This document shows, in pieces, positions 10,306-19,235 of a DNA stretch of 64,000 bases. Source of the stretch: Pseudomonas sp. WN033. Its GTDB lineage: Bacteria; Pseudomonadota; Gammaproteobacteria; Pseudomonadales; Pseudomonadaceae. Each line of letters begins with the position of its first letter. The stretch's first letter is position 1. Both the position numbers and the translations under genes were made by a program. The notes beneath the pieces are model-generated. The model did no database searches and was not told the origin of the DNA. It saw only the letters and a program-made list of their open reading frames with translations. The stretch covers positions 25,364-89,363 of the forward strand of contig NSKG01000013.1 of NCBI GenBank assembly GCA_002287035.1, in the 5' to 3' direction.

Positions 10306-12375
10306 ATGACCGACAAACCGCTCTGGAAGACCACCATTCTCGTTCCGGTATTCGCTCCGGCCGTCATCGTCACCCTGCTGCTGGTGATTGGAACCATCAG
10401 CGATCCGGACCAAGCCGGCAAGGCGTTCTCTGCAACTCTGGCCTTCATCACCGAAACCTTCGGCTGGTTCTACATGCTGGCTGTGGCGATTTTTCTGGTA
10501 TTCATCGTCGGCATAGCCTGCACCTCCTGGGGCAATATCAAGCTCGGCCCCGACCATGCCGAGCCGCAATACAGTTTCCCGGCCTGGTTCGCCATGTTGT
10601 TCTCGGCTGGCTACGGTATTGCCCTGCTGTTTTTCGGCGTGGCCGAACCGGTACTGCACTACGCATCGCCGCCGGCCGGCGCGGCTGAAACTGTTGACGC
10701 GGCCAAGCAGGCGATGCAGATCGCATTCTTCCACTGGGGATTCCATATCTGGGCGATCTACGGTCTGGTGGGGCTGGTGCTGGCCTATTTCTCGTTTCGC
10801 CACGGTCTGCCGCTGTCAATCCGCTCAGCGCTCTATCCATTGATCGGCGAGCGTATCCATGGCCCGATCGGCCATGCAGTCGACGTGTTTGCCATTCTCG
10901 GCACCCTGTTCGGCATTGCCACCACCCTGGGGTTGTCGGTGGCCCAGATCAATGCCGGCCTGAACTACCTGTGGGACAGCATACCGGTGAATGTCACAGT
11001 ACAGATCATCGCCATCGCCGCAATCACCGCCCTGGCATTGATTTCGGTAGTAGCCGGCCTGGACAAGGGGGTCAAGCGGCTATCGATTCTCAACATGGTG
11101 CTGGCCGTATCCTTGATGTTGTTCGTGTTCGTGGTTGGCCCCAGCATCATGATCCTTGAGACCTTCCTGCAGAACACCGGCAGCTACCTGAACCACATCG
11201 TCGAGCGTACCTTCAACCTGCAGGCCTATACCCGTAGTGACTGGATCGGTAACTGGACCCTGTTCATCTTTGGCTGGACTATTGCCTGGGCACCATTCGT
11301 CGGCCTGTTCATCGCCAAGATCAGTCGCGGCCGGACCATTCGCCAGTTTGTTTTCGGCGTGATGCTGGTACCGACCATGTTTACCTTTTTATGGTTCTCG
11401 ATCTTCGGCGACACCGCCCTGCACCTGATCATGAACGAAGGCTACAGCGCTCTGATCAGCGAGGTGCAGAACGATACTGCAATCGCCCTGTTCAAACTCT
11501 ACGAGCGCCTGCCGCTAACGTCGATCGTGTCCTTCATCACCGTAGTGCTGATTATCACTTTCTTCGTCACCTCTTCGGACTCAGGCTCACTGGTGGTCGA
11601 CTCGCTAGCCTCTGGCGGCGCACTGCAAACTCCAGCCTGGCAACGGGCTTTCTGGGCCATTCTAGAAGGCGTGCTGGCCTCAGTCCTGCTGCTGGCTGGC
11701 GGGCTCAGCGCATTGCAAACCATGACTATCGCCAGCGCCCTGCCATTCGCGATAATCATGCTGATCGCTGCAACTGGGATGTGGCGTGCGCTGACCATCG
11801 AAGGCCACCGTGACGCCAGCCTGCAGTACGCCATGCAGAGCGGTCGCCACAGCAGCGGCCGCGATCCTGGCCACTGGAAGAAACGACTGGCCGGTATGCT
11901 GCACTTTGCCAGCCGGGAGCAGATTGAAAGTTTCATCTCGGGCACCGCAATGAAAGCCATGCAGCAGGTCAGCCGGGGTCTGCAGGAGCAGGGCTGGCCA
12001 GCCAGCGTAAGCTTCGATCAGGAACATTGTCGGGTCTATCTGGAAGTCAGCCGCGACGACGAGCTGGATTTTATCTATGACATCCGCCTGCGTGACTACG
12101 CCCGACCCAGCTTCGCCTTCCCGGAACAGGATCGTAGCCCCGCAGGCGATGTTCACTACTACCGCGCCGAAGTGTTTCTGCGTCGGGGCGGGCAGTCCTA
12201 CGATGTACATGGTTACGATGAGCAGGAACTGATCGGCGATCTGCTCGATCAGTTCGAAAAATACCTGCATTTTCGTCACATTTCCCCCGGCACCCTGCCG
12301 TGGAACATGGCCGAACATGATGAGATGCTGCAACCTGCCGAGTTGCAGCCGGATCACAAAGACCCGGGCAGTTGA
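10306..12375 (+). CDS. betT: BCCT-family choline/betaine transporter (BetT type)
   Basis: 689 residues. BCCT carriers take up quaternary ammonium compounds (choline, glycine betaine, carnitine) with protons or sodium. Twelve hydrophobic segments fill about residues 10-520, with the family signature WTIAWAPFVGLFIAKISRGR near residue 325. A long hydrophilic C-terminal tail (about 520-689, ending in DQFEKYLHFRHISPGTLPW) matches the BetT/BetT3 subgroup, in which this cytoplasmic domain senses osmotic conditions. The substrate is inferred: choline is most likely, given the tail and the BetI-like operator upstream. There are no betIBA genes nearby. It is transcribed alone and convergent with the YajG gene. 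Confidence 0.88.
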   Translation: MTDKPLWKTTILVPVFAPAVIVTLLLVIGTISDPDQAGKAFSATLAFITETFGWFYMLAVAIFLVFIVGIACTSWGNIKLGPDHAEPQYSFPAWFAMLFSAGYGIALLFFGVAEPVLHYASPPAGAAETVDAAKQAMQIAFFHWGFHIWAIYGLVGLVLAYFSFRHGLPLSIRSALYPLIGERIHGPIGHAVDVFAILGTLFGIATTLGLSVAQINAGLNYLWDSIPVNVTVQIIAIAAITALALISVVAGLDKGVKRLSILNMVLAVSLMLFVFVVGPSIMILETFLQNTGSYLNHIVERTFNLQAYTRSDWIGNWTLFIFGWTIAWAPFVGLFIAKISRGRTIRQFVFGVMLVPTMFTFLWFSIFGDTALHLIMNEGYSALISEVQNDTAIALFKLYERLPLTSIVSFITVVLIITFFVTSSDSGSLVVDSLASGGALQTPAWQRAFWAILEGVLASVLLLAGGLSALQTMTIASALPFAIIMLIAATGMWRALTIEGHRDASLQYAMQSGRHSSGRDPGHWKKRLAGMLHFASREQIESFISGTAMKAMQQVSRGLQEQGWPASVSFDQEHCRVYLEVSRDDELDFIYDIRLRDYARPSFAFPEQDRSPAGDVHYYRAEVFLRRGGQSYDVHGYDEQELIGDLLDQFEKYLHFRHISPGTLPWNMAEHDEMLQPAELQPDHKDPGS

Positions 12376-12380
12376 AGGCC

Positions 12381-12410
12381 GGCCGCCGCCTCGATCAGCA
12401 GGCGGCGGCC
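12381..12410. terminator. GC-rich hairpin between convergent genes
   Basis: GGCCGCCGCCT and AGGCGGCGGCC form a perfect 11-bp stem with an 8-nt loop between the convergent betT and yajG-like genes. There is no T-run on either side, so it is a candidate bidirectional, non-canonical terminator. Confidence 0.5.
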
Positions 12411-12432
12411 ATCAAGGTGTTGCGGGCCGCAC

Positions 12433-13017
12433 TCAGCGTTGCAGTATCTCGACGATGGTGGGGTCCTGAAACACCCGGGTCAGCGCGTCACTCATGACCT
12501 CTGTTACCAACCGGGTATTAGTCGCCTGATTGGGTGCATAACCGAACCGGTGCTGGGCCGAAGCGCTGTAACGCCCCTGGTACTGCTGATTGCTCGAGCG
12601 AGCCTCGGCGGCAAAAGTCGCGCTGATATCAGCCTGGGTCACATAAGCGCTACTCTTGGGCGACTGATAACGCAAGTCAGCCAAGCTGACCGTCAGGCGG
12701 TTGGCGTTCGGCGTACCTTCGGGCACTACATTAAAGCCGAGTTGACGCACAGCCTGTTCGACCTGGTGACGCACCTGCCCCAGGCTCTGCTCATTAATGG
12801 TGATGTTGCTGGAGTCGGGGTAGATCCCGCCCCGGGTACCAAGCACCTTTGAAGGACGGGTATCCTGCACCACCACCACGACCGGCTGTTGCCGGGCGAC
12901 CGGGTTGAGCGGCACCTGTACCTGCGGCTGCACATTCAGTTGTTGCGGGCTATGGGCACAACCCACCAGCACCAGGGCCATCACGGCCACTACCAGCATC
13001 CCCAAACGACCAAACAT
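12433..13017 (-). CDS. yajG: YajG family lipoprotein
   Basis: 194 residues: signal peptide with lipobox LVGC (Cys20) followed by the YajG domain (VVVVVQDTRPSKVLGTRGG, VRQLGFNVVPE, LTVSLADLRYQ, YVTQADISATFAAEAR). YajG-type proteins are predicted outer-membrane or periplasmic lipoproteins of unknown function. Residue +2 is Ala rather than Asp, so Lol export to the outer membrane would be expected. It is divergent from the small gene at 13182. Confidence 0.88.
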   Translation of the reverse strand: MFGRLGMLVVAVMALVLVGCAHSPQQLNVQPQVQVPLNPVARQQPVVVVVQDTRPSKVLGTRGGIYPDSSNITINEQSLGQVRHQVEQAVRQLGFNVVPEGTPNANRLTVSLADLRYQSPKSSAYVTQADISATFAAEARSSNQQYQGRYSASAQHRFGYAPNQATNTRLVTEVMSDALTRVFQDPTIVEILQR

Positions 13018-13181
13018 GAATCAACACTCCTGCATCAAGTTGAGGTAACACCATAAAACCCGCTTTGTGCCTGCGATTTGACTCGTCCGAGGCCAGCAGG
13101 GTTCCACCGCTCTCACCGTCATCAGCTTGCAATGCCCCGCACCGATACTGGCTACATTACCTGACCAAGGGAGATTGGCTG

Positions 13182-13412
13182 ATGATCGGTTTACTGCTGC
13201 GGCGCGCCCCGATGCGCCACTTTGCCCGGCTCGACAACCAGGGCCGCTGCCAGTCACTGTGGCAACTGGCTGAGCCACCCAGCAGCGGGCACTGGGTCGA
13301 AATCACTCACAGCGATCCGCGCTGGCTTGGCCAGGCCATACCGCCCGATGCCCTGACGCCACTGCCTGACGCCCGGCGCCAGCGGCAACCCTGGCTGACC
13401 CAGCTAGTCTGA
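13182..13412 (+). CDS. Small conserved hypothetical protein
   Basis: 76 residues beginning MIGLLLRRAPMRHFARLD and ending RQPWLTQLV. The start at ATG 13182 is chosen because AAGGGAGA lies about 8 nt upstream; the longer in-frame version has no ribosome site. The protein has no signal peptide or membrane helix, is rich in Arg, Leu and Pro, and contains two Trp-Leu segments. I do not recognise a domain. Clean coding features and a strong ribosome site argue that it is real. Confidence 0.65.
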   Translation: MIGLLLRRAPMRHFARLDNQGRCQSLWQLAEPPSSGHWVEITHSDPRWLGQAIPPDALTPLPDARRQRQPWLTQLV

Positions 13413-13415
13413 ACC

Positions 13416-13709
13416 TCAGCGGGCGCCTGCCGCCTCCAGTACTGTCACATAGTCACCGCCCAGGGCGTGCTCACGGACATGCTGAAGGAAAGTCCGGCCT
13501 TGGCCGTCGGTGGCATTGAGATCATGTCCCGCCGCCTTGAACATCACCAGAAAACGCTCAAAATCATCCACCCGCAGGCCGCGGTAGGCCCGGGTCAGGA
13601 TATGCAGTTCTACCGACTCGTCTGCCGCATAGGGCCGAGCCTGCAGAAATGCGGCAACCTGCTCGTCGCTCATTTCCTCGCCAATGACCTTCTTCTTGTC
13701 CTTACGCAC
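13416..13709 (-). CDS. PA4642-family conserved hypothetical protein
   Basis: 97 residues from a GTG start at 13709 (reads MRKDKKKVIGEEMSDEQVAAFL). GAGG lies 6 nt upstream, and the alternative ATG at 13721 overlaps that ribosome site, so GTG is preferred. The sequence resembles a short Pseudomonas protein known as the PA4642 family; its function is unknown. It has two helical segments and ends GGDYVTVLEAAGAR. It ends 3 bp after the convergent gene at 13182-13412. Confidence 0.8.
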   Translation of the reverse strand: MRKDKKKVIGEEMSDEQVAAFLQARPYAADESVELHILTRAYRGLRVDDFERFLVMFKAAGHDLNATDGQGRTFLQHVREHALGGDYVTVLEAAGAR

Positions 13710-13768
13710 GCCACACCTCATTCGCAGATTCGCAAAAACGCCATTGTACCCAGCCGCCCTAACAGCCG

Positions 13769-14257
13769 CTAGCGACTGACCGGCCCGCCATGCACATCGG
13801 CCCAGACCGTGCCGTTGCCATGGAAACGGGCCTGTACATAGCTCGGGCTGGCCTGATCCAGAACTCGCAGCAAAGTATCCAGGTAGCTGAGCGGATAACT
13901 CAGATGCAGGGTCTGACTACGGCTATCGAGCCGGGTCGGGCGGGTTCGAGCACCTACATCGGCAAAGCTGATTTCGGCCCGCCGAACCGGGCTGCCCGAA
14001 ATCAGTGAGCGCCCCTCCAGCAACAGCCAGACTCCATGCCCGGCACCCACCTGAGTTGCTCCCGGGCGCTGTTCCGTACCTACGGTCAGGCGATAGTGTT
14101 CAACCTGGAACAGCATCTGCTCGGGCTTGTCCCGGCGCACGCCATAAACATCCTCAGGCATGAACTCGTCATGCGGCAAACTGACCGGATTGGCCAATAC
14201 CGCCGTGCCGAGTACACTCAGGAGCATTCCAACAAAGTAATGGCGAATGGTACGCAC
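13769..14257 (-). CDS. Exported hypothetical protein (CsiV-like periplasmic protein possible)
   Basis: 162 residues from GTG 14257 with GAGGAAA 7 nt upstream. The signal peptide is MRTIRHYFVGMLLSVLGTAVLA, with cleavage likely after Ala22. The mature part is about 140 residues and beta-rich, with PRRAEISFADVGARTR-like and YPLSYLDTLLRVLDQ segments and no cysteine. I do not recognise the family. No transmembrane helix follows the signal, so a soluble periplasmic location is inferred. It is divergent from the SulP gene. Confidence 0.75.
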   Translation of the reverse strand: MRTIRHYFVGMLLSVLGTAVLANPVSLPHDEFMPEDVYGVRRDKPEQMLFQVEHYRLTVGTEQRPGATQVGAGHGVWLLLEGRSLISGSPVRRAEISFADVGARTRPTRLDSRSQTLHLSYPLSYLDTLLRVLDQASPSYVQARFHGNGTVWADVHGGPVSR

Positions 14258-14374
14258 GGGCTTTTCCTCGTTGCCGGGCCGTGAATCACTCCGCTGTATT
14301 AGCAGTAAGTCGAGTTGTCATTCAAGCCCCATCGCCGCACAGTCCCTTTGATTCCCTCTGGAACAGGATGCCCT

Positions 14375-16099
14375 ATGGCGACTCCCCGGCGTTTTGCCTT
14401 GCCGTTGTTCAGTGCCCTGCGTGACAGTTATCAGGGCTACGGGCTGGCTGCCCTGCGCGGTGATCTGCTGGCCGGAGTCACGGTCGGGATTATCGCCATT
14501 CCACTGGCGATGGCGCTGGCCATCGCGGTCGGAGTGGCGCCTCAGCATGGTCTCTATACCGGAATCGTTGCCGGCCTGATCATCGCGGTGACCGGAGGCT
14601 CGCGTTTCAATATTTCCGGCCCTACCGCCGCCTTCGTGGTGATTCTGCTGCCCATCACCCAGCAATACGGCCTCGGCGGCCTGTTGCTGGTAACCATCAT
14701 GGCCGGCCTGATTCTGATGACCCTGGGTCTGGCCCGACTTGGCAGCCTGATCCAGTTCGTACCCTACCCGGTGGTGATGGGCTTTACCGCCGGTATCGGG
14801 ATAGTCATTGCCATCTTGCAGGTCAAGGATCTGCTCGGCTTGCAGCAGGTCGGTCAGCACAGCCATACCCTGGAACAGTTGCAGGCGCTGGTTTCGGCCC
14901 TGCCAAGCCTGCAGCTTGGGGATACCTTGGTCGGTCTCAGCACCCTGGCGGTTCTGATTCTCTGGCCACGCCTGACCAAACGCATCCCCGGCCACCTGAT
15001 CGCTCTGCTCGCCGGCTCACTACTGGCCGCCAGCCTGCTGTACTGGGACATTCCAGTGGCAACCCTGGGCTCACGGTTCAGCTACGAAGTCGATGGCGTC
15101 CTGCATGCCGGCATCCCGCCCTTTGCCCCTCAATGGGTACTGCCCTGGCAGTTGCCCGGTGCCGACGGTCAGCCCTTGCTGGTTAACTTCGCCCTGCTAC
15201 GCGAACTGCTGCCCTCGGCCCTGGCAGTGGCCATGCTCGGGGCCATCGAATCGCTGCTCTGCGCTCTGGTCGCCGACGGCATGGCCAATACCCGTCACGA
15301 TCCCAATGCCGAATTGATGGGCCAGGGTTTGGGCAATCTGGTCGCCCCCTTCTTTGGCGGCATCACCGCAACAGCGGCCATCGCCCGCACCGCCACCAGC
15401 GTCCGCAGCGGCGCACGCTCGCCCCTGGCGGCAGTGATCCACGCACTGGTCATGCTACTGGCAGTGGTGTTGCTGGCTGATCTGTTCGCCTACCTGCCAA
15501 TGGCATCGTTGGCCGCCATGCTGCTGATAGTCGCCTGGAACATGAGCGAGGTACCCCATGTTCTGCATGTACTGCGCATTGGGCCGCGTCAGGACGTGGT
15601 GGTATTGCTGGTCTGCCTGCTGCTGACCGTGCTGTTCGATATGGTGCTGGCTGTAGGGGTTGGCCTGCTGCTGGCCTCGGCGCTGTTCATTCGCCGCATG
15701 GCCGGGCTCAGTCGTGGCCAGGCACTGCCCTTGCAACGCCACCAGGCGCTGGCGGACCTGCCGGACAGCGTAGCGCTGTATCGAATCGACGGACCGCTGT
15801 TCTTTGCCGCTGCCGACAAGGCGCTGGATGCGATCAGCCGCTTCGATGACCGGGTTGTACATTTGGCTCTGGACATGCAGGCGGTACCAAGTATCGATAT
15901 GAGCGCGCTGGTACTACTGGAGAAAGCCCTGCAGGACCTGCAGCGGCGTGGCATCAGAGTCTACCTGATCGGCGTACGGGCAGAACTGCGCCTGAAACTC
16001 AAGCGTGCCGGGCTGGGTGCCACGACAGGAAAACGTTACTACCTGGCCACCCCGGAGCGGGCGGCGCAGAAAATTCAAGAGTATCTGGCCCAAGACTAA
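14375..16099 (+). CDS. SulP family inorganic anion transporter with STAS domain
   Basis: 574 residues from ATG 14375 (MATPRRFALPLFSALRDSY), which has AGGA about 7 nt upstream. SulP proteins carry sulfate, bicarbonate or dicarboxylates. The amphipathic start and first helices (LRGDLLAGVTVGIIAIPLAMAL), the motif GGSRFNISGPTAAFVV, and the block GMANTRHDPNAELMGQGLGN with FFGGITATAAIART are family hallmarks. About residues 455-560 form a cytoplasmic STAS domain (LDMQAVPSIDMSALVLLEKAL). Substrate is not decidable from sequence; a bicarbonate role is possible but no carbonic anhydrase is fused or adjacent. Confidence 0.93.
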   Translation: MATPRRFALPLFSALRDSYQGYGLAALRGDLLAGVTVGIIAIPLAMALAIAVGVAPQHGLYTGIVAGLIIAVTGGSRFNISGPTAAFVVILLPITQQYGLGGLLLVTIMAGLILMTLGLARLGSLIQFVPYPVVMGFTAGIGIVIAILQVKDLLGLQQVGQHSHTLEQLQALVSALPSLQLGDTLVGLSTLAVLILWPRLTKRIPGHLIALLAGSLLAASLLYWDIPVATLGSRFSYEVDGVLHAGIPPFAPQWVLPWQLPGADGQPLLVNFALLRELLPSALAVAMLGAIESLLCALVADGMANTRHDPNAELMGQGLGNLVAPFFGGITATAAIARTATSVRSGARSPLAAVIHALVMLLAVVLLADLFAYLPMASLAAMLLIVAWNMSEVPHVLHVLRIGPRQDVVVLLVCLLLTVLFDMVLAVGVGLLLASALFIRRMAGLSRGQALPLQRHQALADLPDSVALYRIDGPLFFAAADKALDAISRFDDRVVHLALDMQAVPSIDMSALVLLEKALQDLQRRGIRVYLIGVRAELRLKLKRAGLGATTGKRYYLATPERAAQKIQEYLAQD

Positions 16100-16124
16100 A
16101 CGCCCTAGGCCAGACCAGCGCAAA

Positions 16125-16682
16125 TCAATGCCCCTTGAGCGCGAAGATCCCTGCCGCGTTGCGCCAGTAGCCCTTGTAATCCAGGCCGAAGCCGAAGATG
16201 TAGCGGTCTTCCACATCCAGCCCGGTAAAGTCGGCGTGCATGCCCGGATAGGCCTTGCGGTCGTGTTTTTTGTCCAACAACACGGCAGTCAGCACCTGCT
16301 CGGCACCGGCATCTTTGCAGTATTCGACGATCGCCGCCAGGGTATGCCCCTCATCGAGAATGTCGTCGATGATCAGCACCGTGCGACCCACCAGCGAGTG
16401 TTCGGCCTTGGCTTTCCAGAACAACTCGCCACCGGACAGCTTGTTGCGATAGCGGGTAGCATGCAGATAGCCCACTTCCATCGGGAAATCCAGCCGGGTC
16501 AGCAGTTGGCCGGCGATGATCAGCCCGCCGTTCATCACGCTGTAGACAATCGGATTGCTGTCACTCAGGGTGCGATTGATGTCTACCGCCATGCTATCCA
16601 TGGCCGCTTCGACCTGCTCCTGGCTGAACAGGCAGTCGGCCTCGGCCATTACCTGCTTGACGTGTTCCAGATCGATCGACAT
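16125..16682 (-). CDS. hpt: Hypoxanthine (guanine) phosphoribosyltransferase
   Basis: 185 residues. Salvages hypoxanthine and/or guanine by transfer of the phosphoribosyl group of PRPP, giving IMP or GMP. The PRPP-binding motif of type I phosphoribosyltransferases is TVLIIDDILDEGHTL at about residues 100-114, and the flexible-loop region (VGYLHATRYRNKLSGGELFW) and hood region (KKHDRKAYPGMHADFTGLDV) are typical. It lies divergently from upp, so two salvage genes share a regulatory region. ATG 16682 follows a good promoter. Confidence 0.95.
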   Translation of the reverse strand: MSIDLEHVKQVMAEADCLFSQEQVEAAMDSMAVDINRTLSDSNPIVYSVMNGGLIIAGQLLTRLDFPMEVGYLHATRYRNKLSGGELFWKAKAEHSLVGRTVLIIDDILDEGHTLAAIVEYCKDAGAEQVLTAVLLDKKHDRKAYPGMHADFTGLDVEDRYIFGFGLDYKGYWRNAAGIFALKGH

Positions 16683-16717
16683 AGCTAAACTCCGGGGAAG
16701 GTCTGAAAAAGGGGCGA

Positions 16718-16746
16718 AAAATACTGATCTTGTCGCAGAAACGCAA
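16718..16746 (-). promoter_or_regulatory. Probable sigma-70 promoter of hpt
   Basis: On the minus strand TTGCGT (16746-16741) and TATTTT (16723-16718) are separated by exactly 17 bp and lie 36 bp upstream of the hpt ATG. No PurR-like palindrome was seen. Confidence 0.45.
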
Positions 16747-16846
16747 GTATAGCGGGACTTTCCCGACAGATAGACGGGTGACCGCAGTGGCTCATTGGTT
16801 TAACCTATGGCGATTTTGTCTGCGCCTTGCATGAGAGCCCGCCCGC

Positions 16847-17488
16847 ATGAATATCAAAGAAATTCGCCATCCGCTGATACGCCACAAGCTCGGACTGATG
16901 CGCCGCGCCGACATCAGCACCAAGAACTTCCGTGAGCTGGCTCAGGAAGTAGCTGCCCTGCTGACCTACGAGGCCACCCAGGATATGCCGGTTGAGACCC
17001 ACAGCATCGAAGGCTGGTGTGGCCAGGTCGAGGTGGAAAAGCTGTCTGGCAAAAAGGTTACCGTGGTGCCGATCCTGCGCGCCGGCCTGGGTATGCTCGA
17101 CGGAGTCCTGAGCCTGATTCCAAGCGCCAAGGTCAGCGTCATCGGCCTGGTCCGCAATGAAGAGACTCTGGAAGCCGACGCCTACCTGGAAAAACTGGTC
17201 GGCGAGCTGAACCAACGCATGGCGCTGATCATCGATCCGATGCTGGCCACGGGTGGCTCCATGGTTGCGACCATCGACATGCTCAAGCGTGCCGGTGCCC
17301 GGGAAATCCGCGCACTGGTACTGGTGGCCGCGCCTGAGGGTATCGAGCGGGTCAACGCTGCCCATCCCGATGTACAGATCTACACGGCCTCAATCGATCA
17401 GCGCCTGAATGAGCACGGCTACATCATTCCAGGCCTGGGCGATGCCGGGGACAAGATCTTCGGCACCAAACAGAAGGACACACACTGA
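16847..17488 (+). CDS. upp: Uracil phosphoribosyltransferase
   Basis: 213 residues. Converts uracil and PRPP to UMP. Conserved blocks: [12 protein letters not shown] at the N-terminus, [18 protein letters not shown], the PRPP loop [13 protein letters not shown] at about 125-137, and the uracil-binding C-terminus [17 protein letters not shown]. The stop overlaps the uraA start by one base (TGATG), so synthesis of enzyme and permease is probably coupled. Confidence 0.98.
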   Translation: MNIKEIRHPLIRHKLGLMRRADISTKNFRELAQEVAALLTYEATQDMPVETHSIEGWCGQVEVEKLSGKKVTVVPILRAGLGMLDGVLSLIPSAKVSVIGLVRNEETLEADAYLEKLVGELNQRMALIIDPMLATGGSMVATIDMLKRAGAREIRALVLVAAPEGIERVNAAHPDVQIYTASIDQRLNEHGYIIPGLGDAGDKIFGTKQKDTH

Positions 17489-18750
17489 TGCAGGCCCTCG
17501 AAACCCACGGCTGGCGCACCGCCCTGGCCGGCTCGCAGATGCTGTTCGTGGCGTTTGGCGCGCTGGTGCTGATGCCCCTGATCACCGGCATGGACCCCAG
17601 CGTCGCCCTGTTCACTGCCGGCCTCGGCACTTTGCTGTTCCAGTTCACCACCCAGCGTCAGGTGCCAGTGTTCCTGGCTTCCAGCTTCGCTTTCATCGCC
17701 CCGATCATGTACAGCAACCAGACTTGGGGGCTACCGGCCACCCTGGGCGGCCTGCTGGCGGCCGGGATGGTTTACATCCTGCTAAGCCTGCTGGTTCACC
17801 TGCGCGGGCCCGGCTTCATCCAGCGCCTGTTGCCACCGGTGGTGGTTGGTCCGGTGATCATGGTGATCGGCCTGGGGCTGGCTTCAGTGGCAGTTAACAT
17901 GGCCATGGGCAAGAGCGGCGACGGCGCGACGCAACTGGTGGATTACAACCTGGCAATCCTGATCGCCCTGGCCTCGCTGGTAACCACCATCGTGGTGGCG
18001 GTCTTCGCCAAGGGGCTGTTTCGGCTGGTACCGATTCTGGCCGGGGTCGTGGTTGGCTACGGCCTGTCCTGGGCCCTGGGCATCGTTGATTTCAGTCAGG
18101 TCAACGAGGCCAACTGGCTGGCCATGCCCGGCTTCGTCACTCCTGAGTTTCAGCTGGCGGCAATTCTGTTCATGATCCCGGTGGCCATCGCTCCGGCCAT
18201 TGAACATATCGGCGACGTGCTGGCGATCGGCTCGGTCACCGGCAAGGATTACATCCGCAAGCCAGGTCTGCAGCGCACCCTGCTGGGTGACGGGGTGGCC
18301 ACCTCAGCCGCCGCCCTGCTCGGCGGGCCACCGAATACCACCTACTCGGAAGTGACCGGGGCCGTGATGCTGACCCGTAACTTCAACCCCAACGTAATGA
18401 TCTGGGCCGCGGTATTTGCCATCGGGCTGGCTTTTGTCAGCAAGTTTGGCGCGATACTGCTGAGCATGCCGGTGCCGGTCATGGGCGGCATTCTCTGCCT
18501 GCTGTTCGGCTCGATCGCGGTGGTCGGCATCAATACCCTGATCCGCCATCAGGTCGACCTGAGCCAGGCCCGCAACCTGTGCATCGTCTCGGTCACCCTG
18601 GTGTTCGGGATTGGCGGCATGGTGATCGGCAACCAGAGCATCAGCCTGCAGGGCATCAGTCTGTGCGGGGTGGTGGCCATCGTGCTCAACCTGATCCTGC
18701 CGCAAACCAGTCCTGCGGCTGAGACCAAGCCCGGCGAAGAGGCAGCCTAA
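17488..18750 (+). CDS. uraA: Uracil permease (NCS2 / uracil-xanthine family)
   Basis: 420 residues, strongly hydrophobic, with the 14 membrane segments expected of UraA. A proton-coupled uracil importer that feeds the product of upp directly upstream. The NCS2 signature region PVAIAPAIEHIGDVLAIGS holds a Glu corresponding to the substrate-binding acidic residue, and GGPPNTTYSEVTGAV is the second conserved motif. The stop codon TAA (18748-18750) lies within the left CTAA target duplication of a MITE. Confidence 0.96.
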   Translation: MQALETHGWRTALAGSQMLFVAFGALVLMPLITGMDPSVALFTAGLGTLLFQFTTQRQVPVFLASSFAFIAPIMYSNQTWGLPATLGGLLAAGMVYILLSLLVHLRGPGFIQRLLPPVVVGPVIMVIGLGLASVAVNMAMGKSGDGATQLVDYNLAILIALASLVTTIVVAVFAKGLFRLVPILAGVVVGYGLSWALGIVDFSQVNEANWLAMPGFVTPEFQLAAILFMIPVAIAPAIEHIGDVLAIGSVTGKDYIRKPGLQRTLLGDGVATSAAALLGGPPNTTYSEVTGAVMLTRNFNPNVMIWAAVFAIGLAFVSKFGAILLSMPVPVMGGILCLLFGSIAVVGINTLIRHQVDLSQARNLCIVSVTLVFGIGGMVIGNQSISLQGISLCGVVAIVLNLILPQTSPAAETKPGEEAA

Positions 18751-18824
18751 GGAAACACTGATTAAGTCAGTTTCGGTGTTAGCCCAATTGGCGCTGAGCT
18801 TACGCGCAATTAATCAGTGCTTAC
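18751..18824. mobile_element. 74-bp MITE-like element with CTAA target duplication
   Basis: Terminal inverted repeats GGAAACACTGATTAA (18751-18765) and its partner ending TTAATCAGTGCTTAC (18810-18824) match at 13 of 15 positions, the inner 10 perfectly. The element is flanked by direct CTAA copies at 18747-18750 and 18825-18828. A 4-bp YTAR-type duplication is characteristic of the IS5 group. It has no coding capacity. It is inserted exactly between the convergent uraA and pilE stop codons and could also form a hairpin in the transcripts. Element class is an inference from ends and duplication only. Confidence 0.65.
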
Positions 18825-19226
18825 CTAACGGCGCCAGCACTTCGGCTCGGTCGGCGTTCGCCGGCCGAGCTGATCCAGCCCATAGTGGGCACATGCATCC
18901 TGCGCCATCATCCCGCCAGGGGTAGCGATGGCTCTCAGCTGAAAAGTCTCCGCCGTTCGCTCCAGCTGAATATTGAATAGCGCCGGACCTGACGCCGGAC
19001 TCTGACTCACCAATCCGACGACCTGATCGCTATCATAACGGCCATGGCGGGTGTAATGACGCTCCAGAAGCTGGGCATTTTCCAGTAGCAGGGCCCCCAC
19101 TTCGGCACGCCGGGTCTGGCGTACGTGCTCCTGATACGAGGGATAGGCCAGACTGGCCAGAATCGCCACGACCACCAGCACAATCAACAATTCCATCAGG
19201 GTGAAGCCTGTCGTCCGTGTCGGCAT
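18825..19226 (-). CDS. pilE: Type IV pilus minor pilin PilE
   Basis: 133 residues. Class III signal: short basic leader MPTRTTG, then FTLMELLIVLVVVAILASLAYPSYQ, with Glu at +5 and cleavage by PilD after Gly7. The C-terminal pair of Cys (DACAHY and PKCWRR) may form the usual D-loop disulfide. Minor pilins prime pilus assembly and help display PilY1. Last gene of the minus-strand pilVWXY1E cluster, 9 bp after pilY1. Its TAG stop uses the right CTAA copy flanking the MITE. Confidence 0.9.
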   Translation of the reverse strand: MPTRTTGFTLMELLIVLVVVAILASLAYPSYQEHVRQTRRAEVGALLLENAQLLERHYTRHGRYDSDQVVGLVSQSPASGPALFNIQLERTAETFQLRAIATPGGMMAQDACAHYGLDQLGRRTPTEPKCWRR

Positions 19227-19235
19227 CAGAAACCT

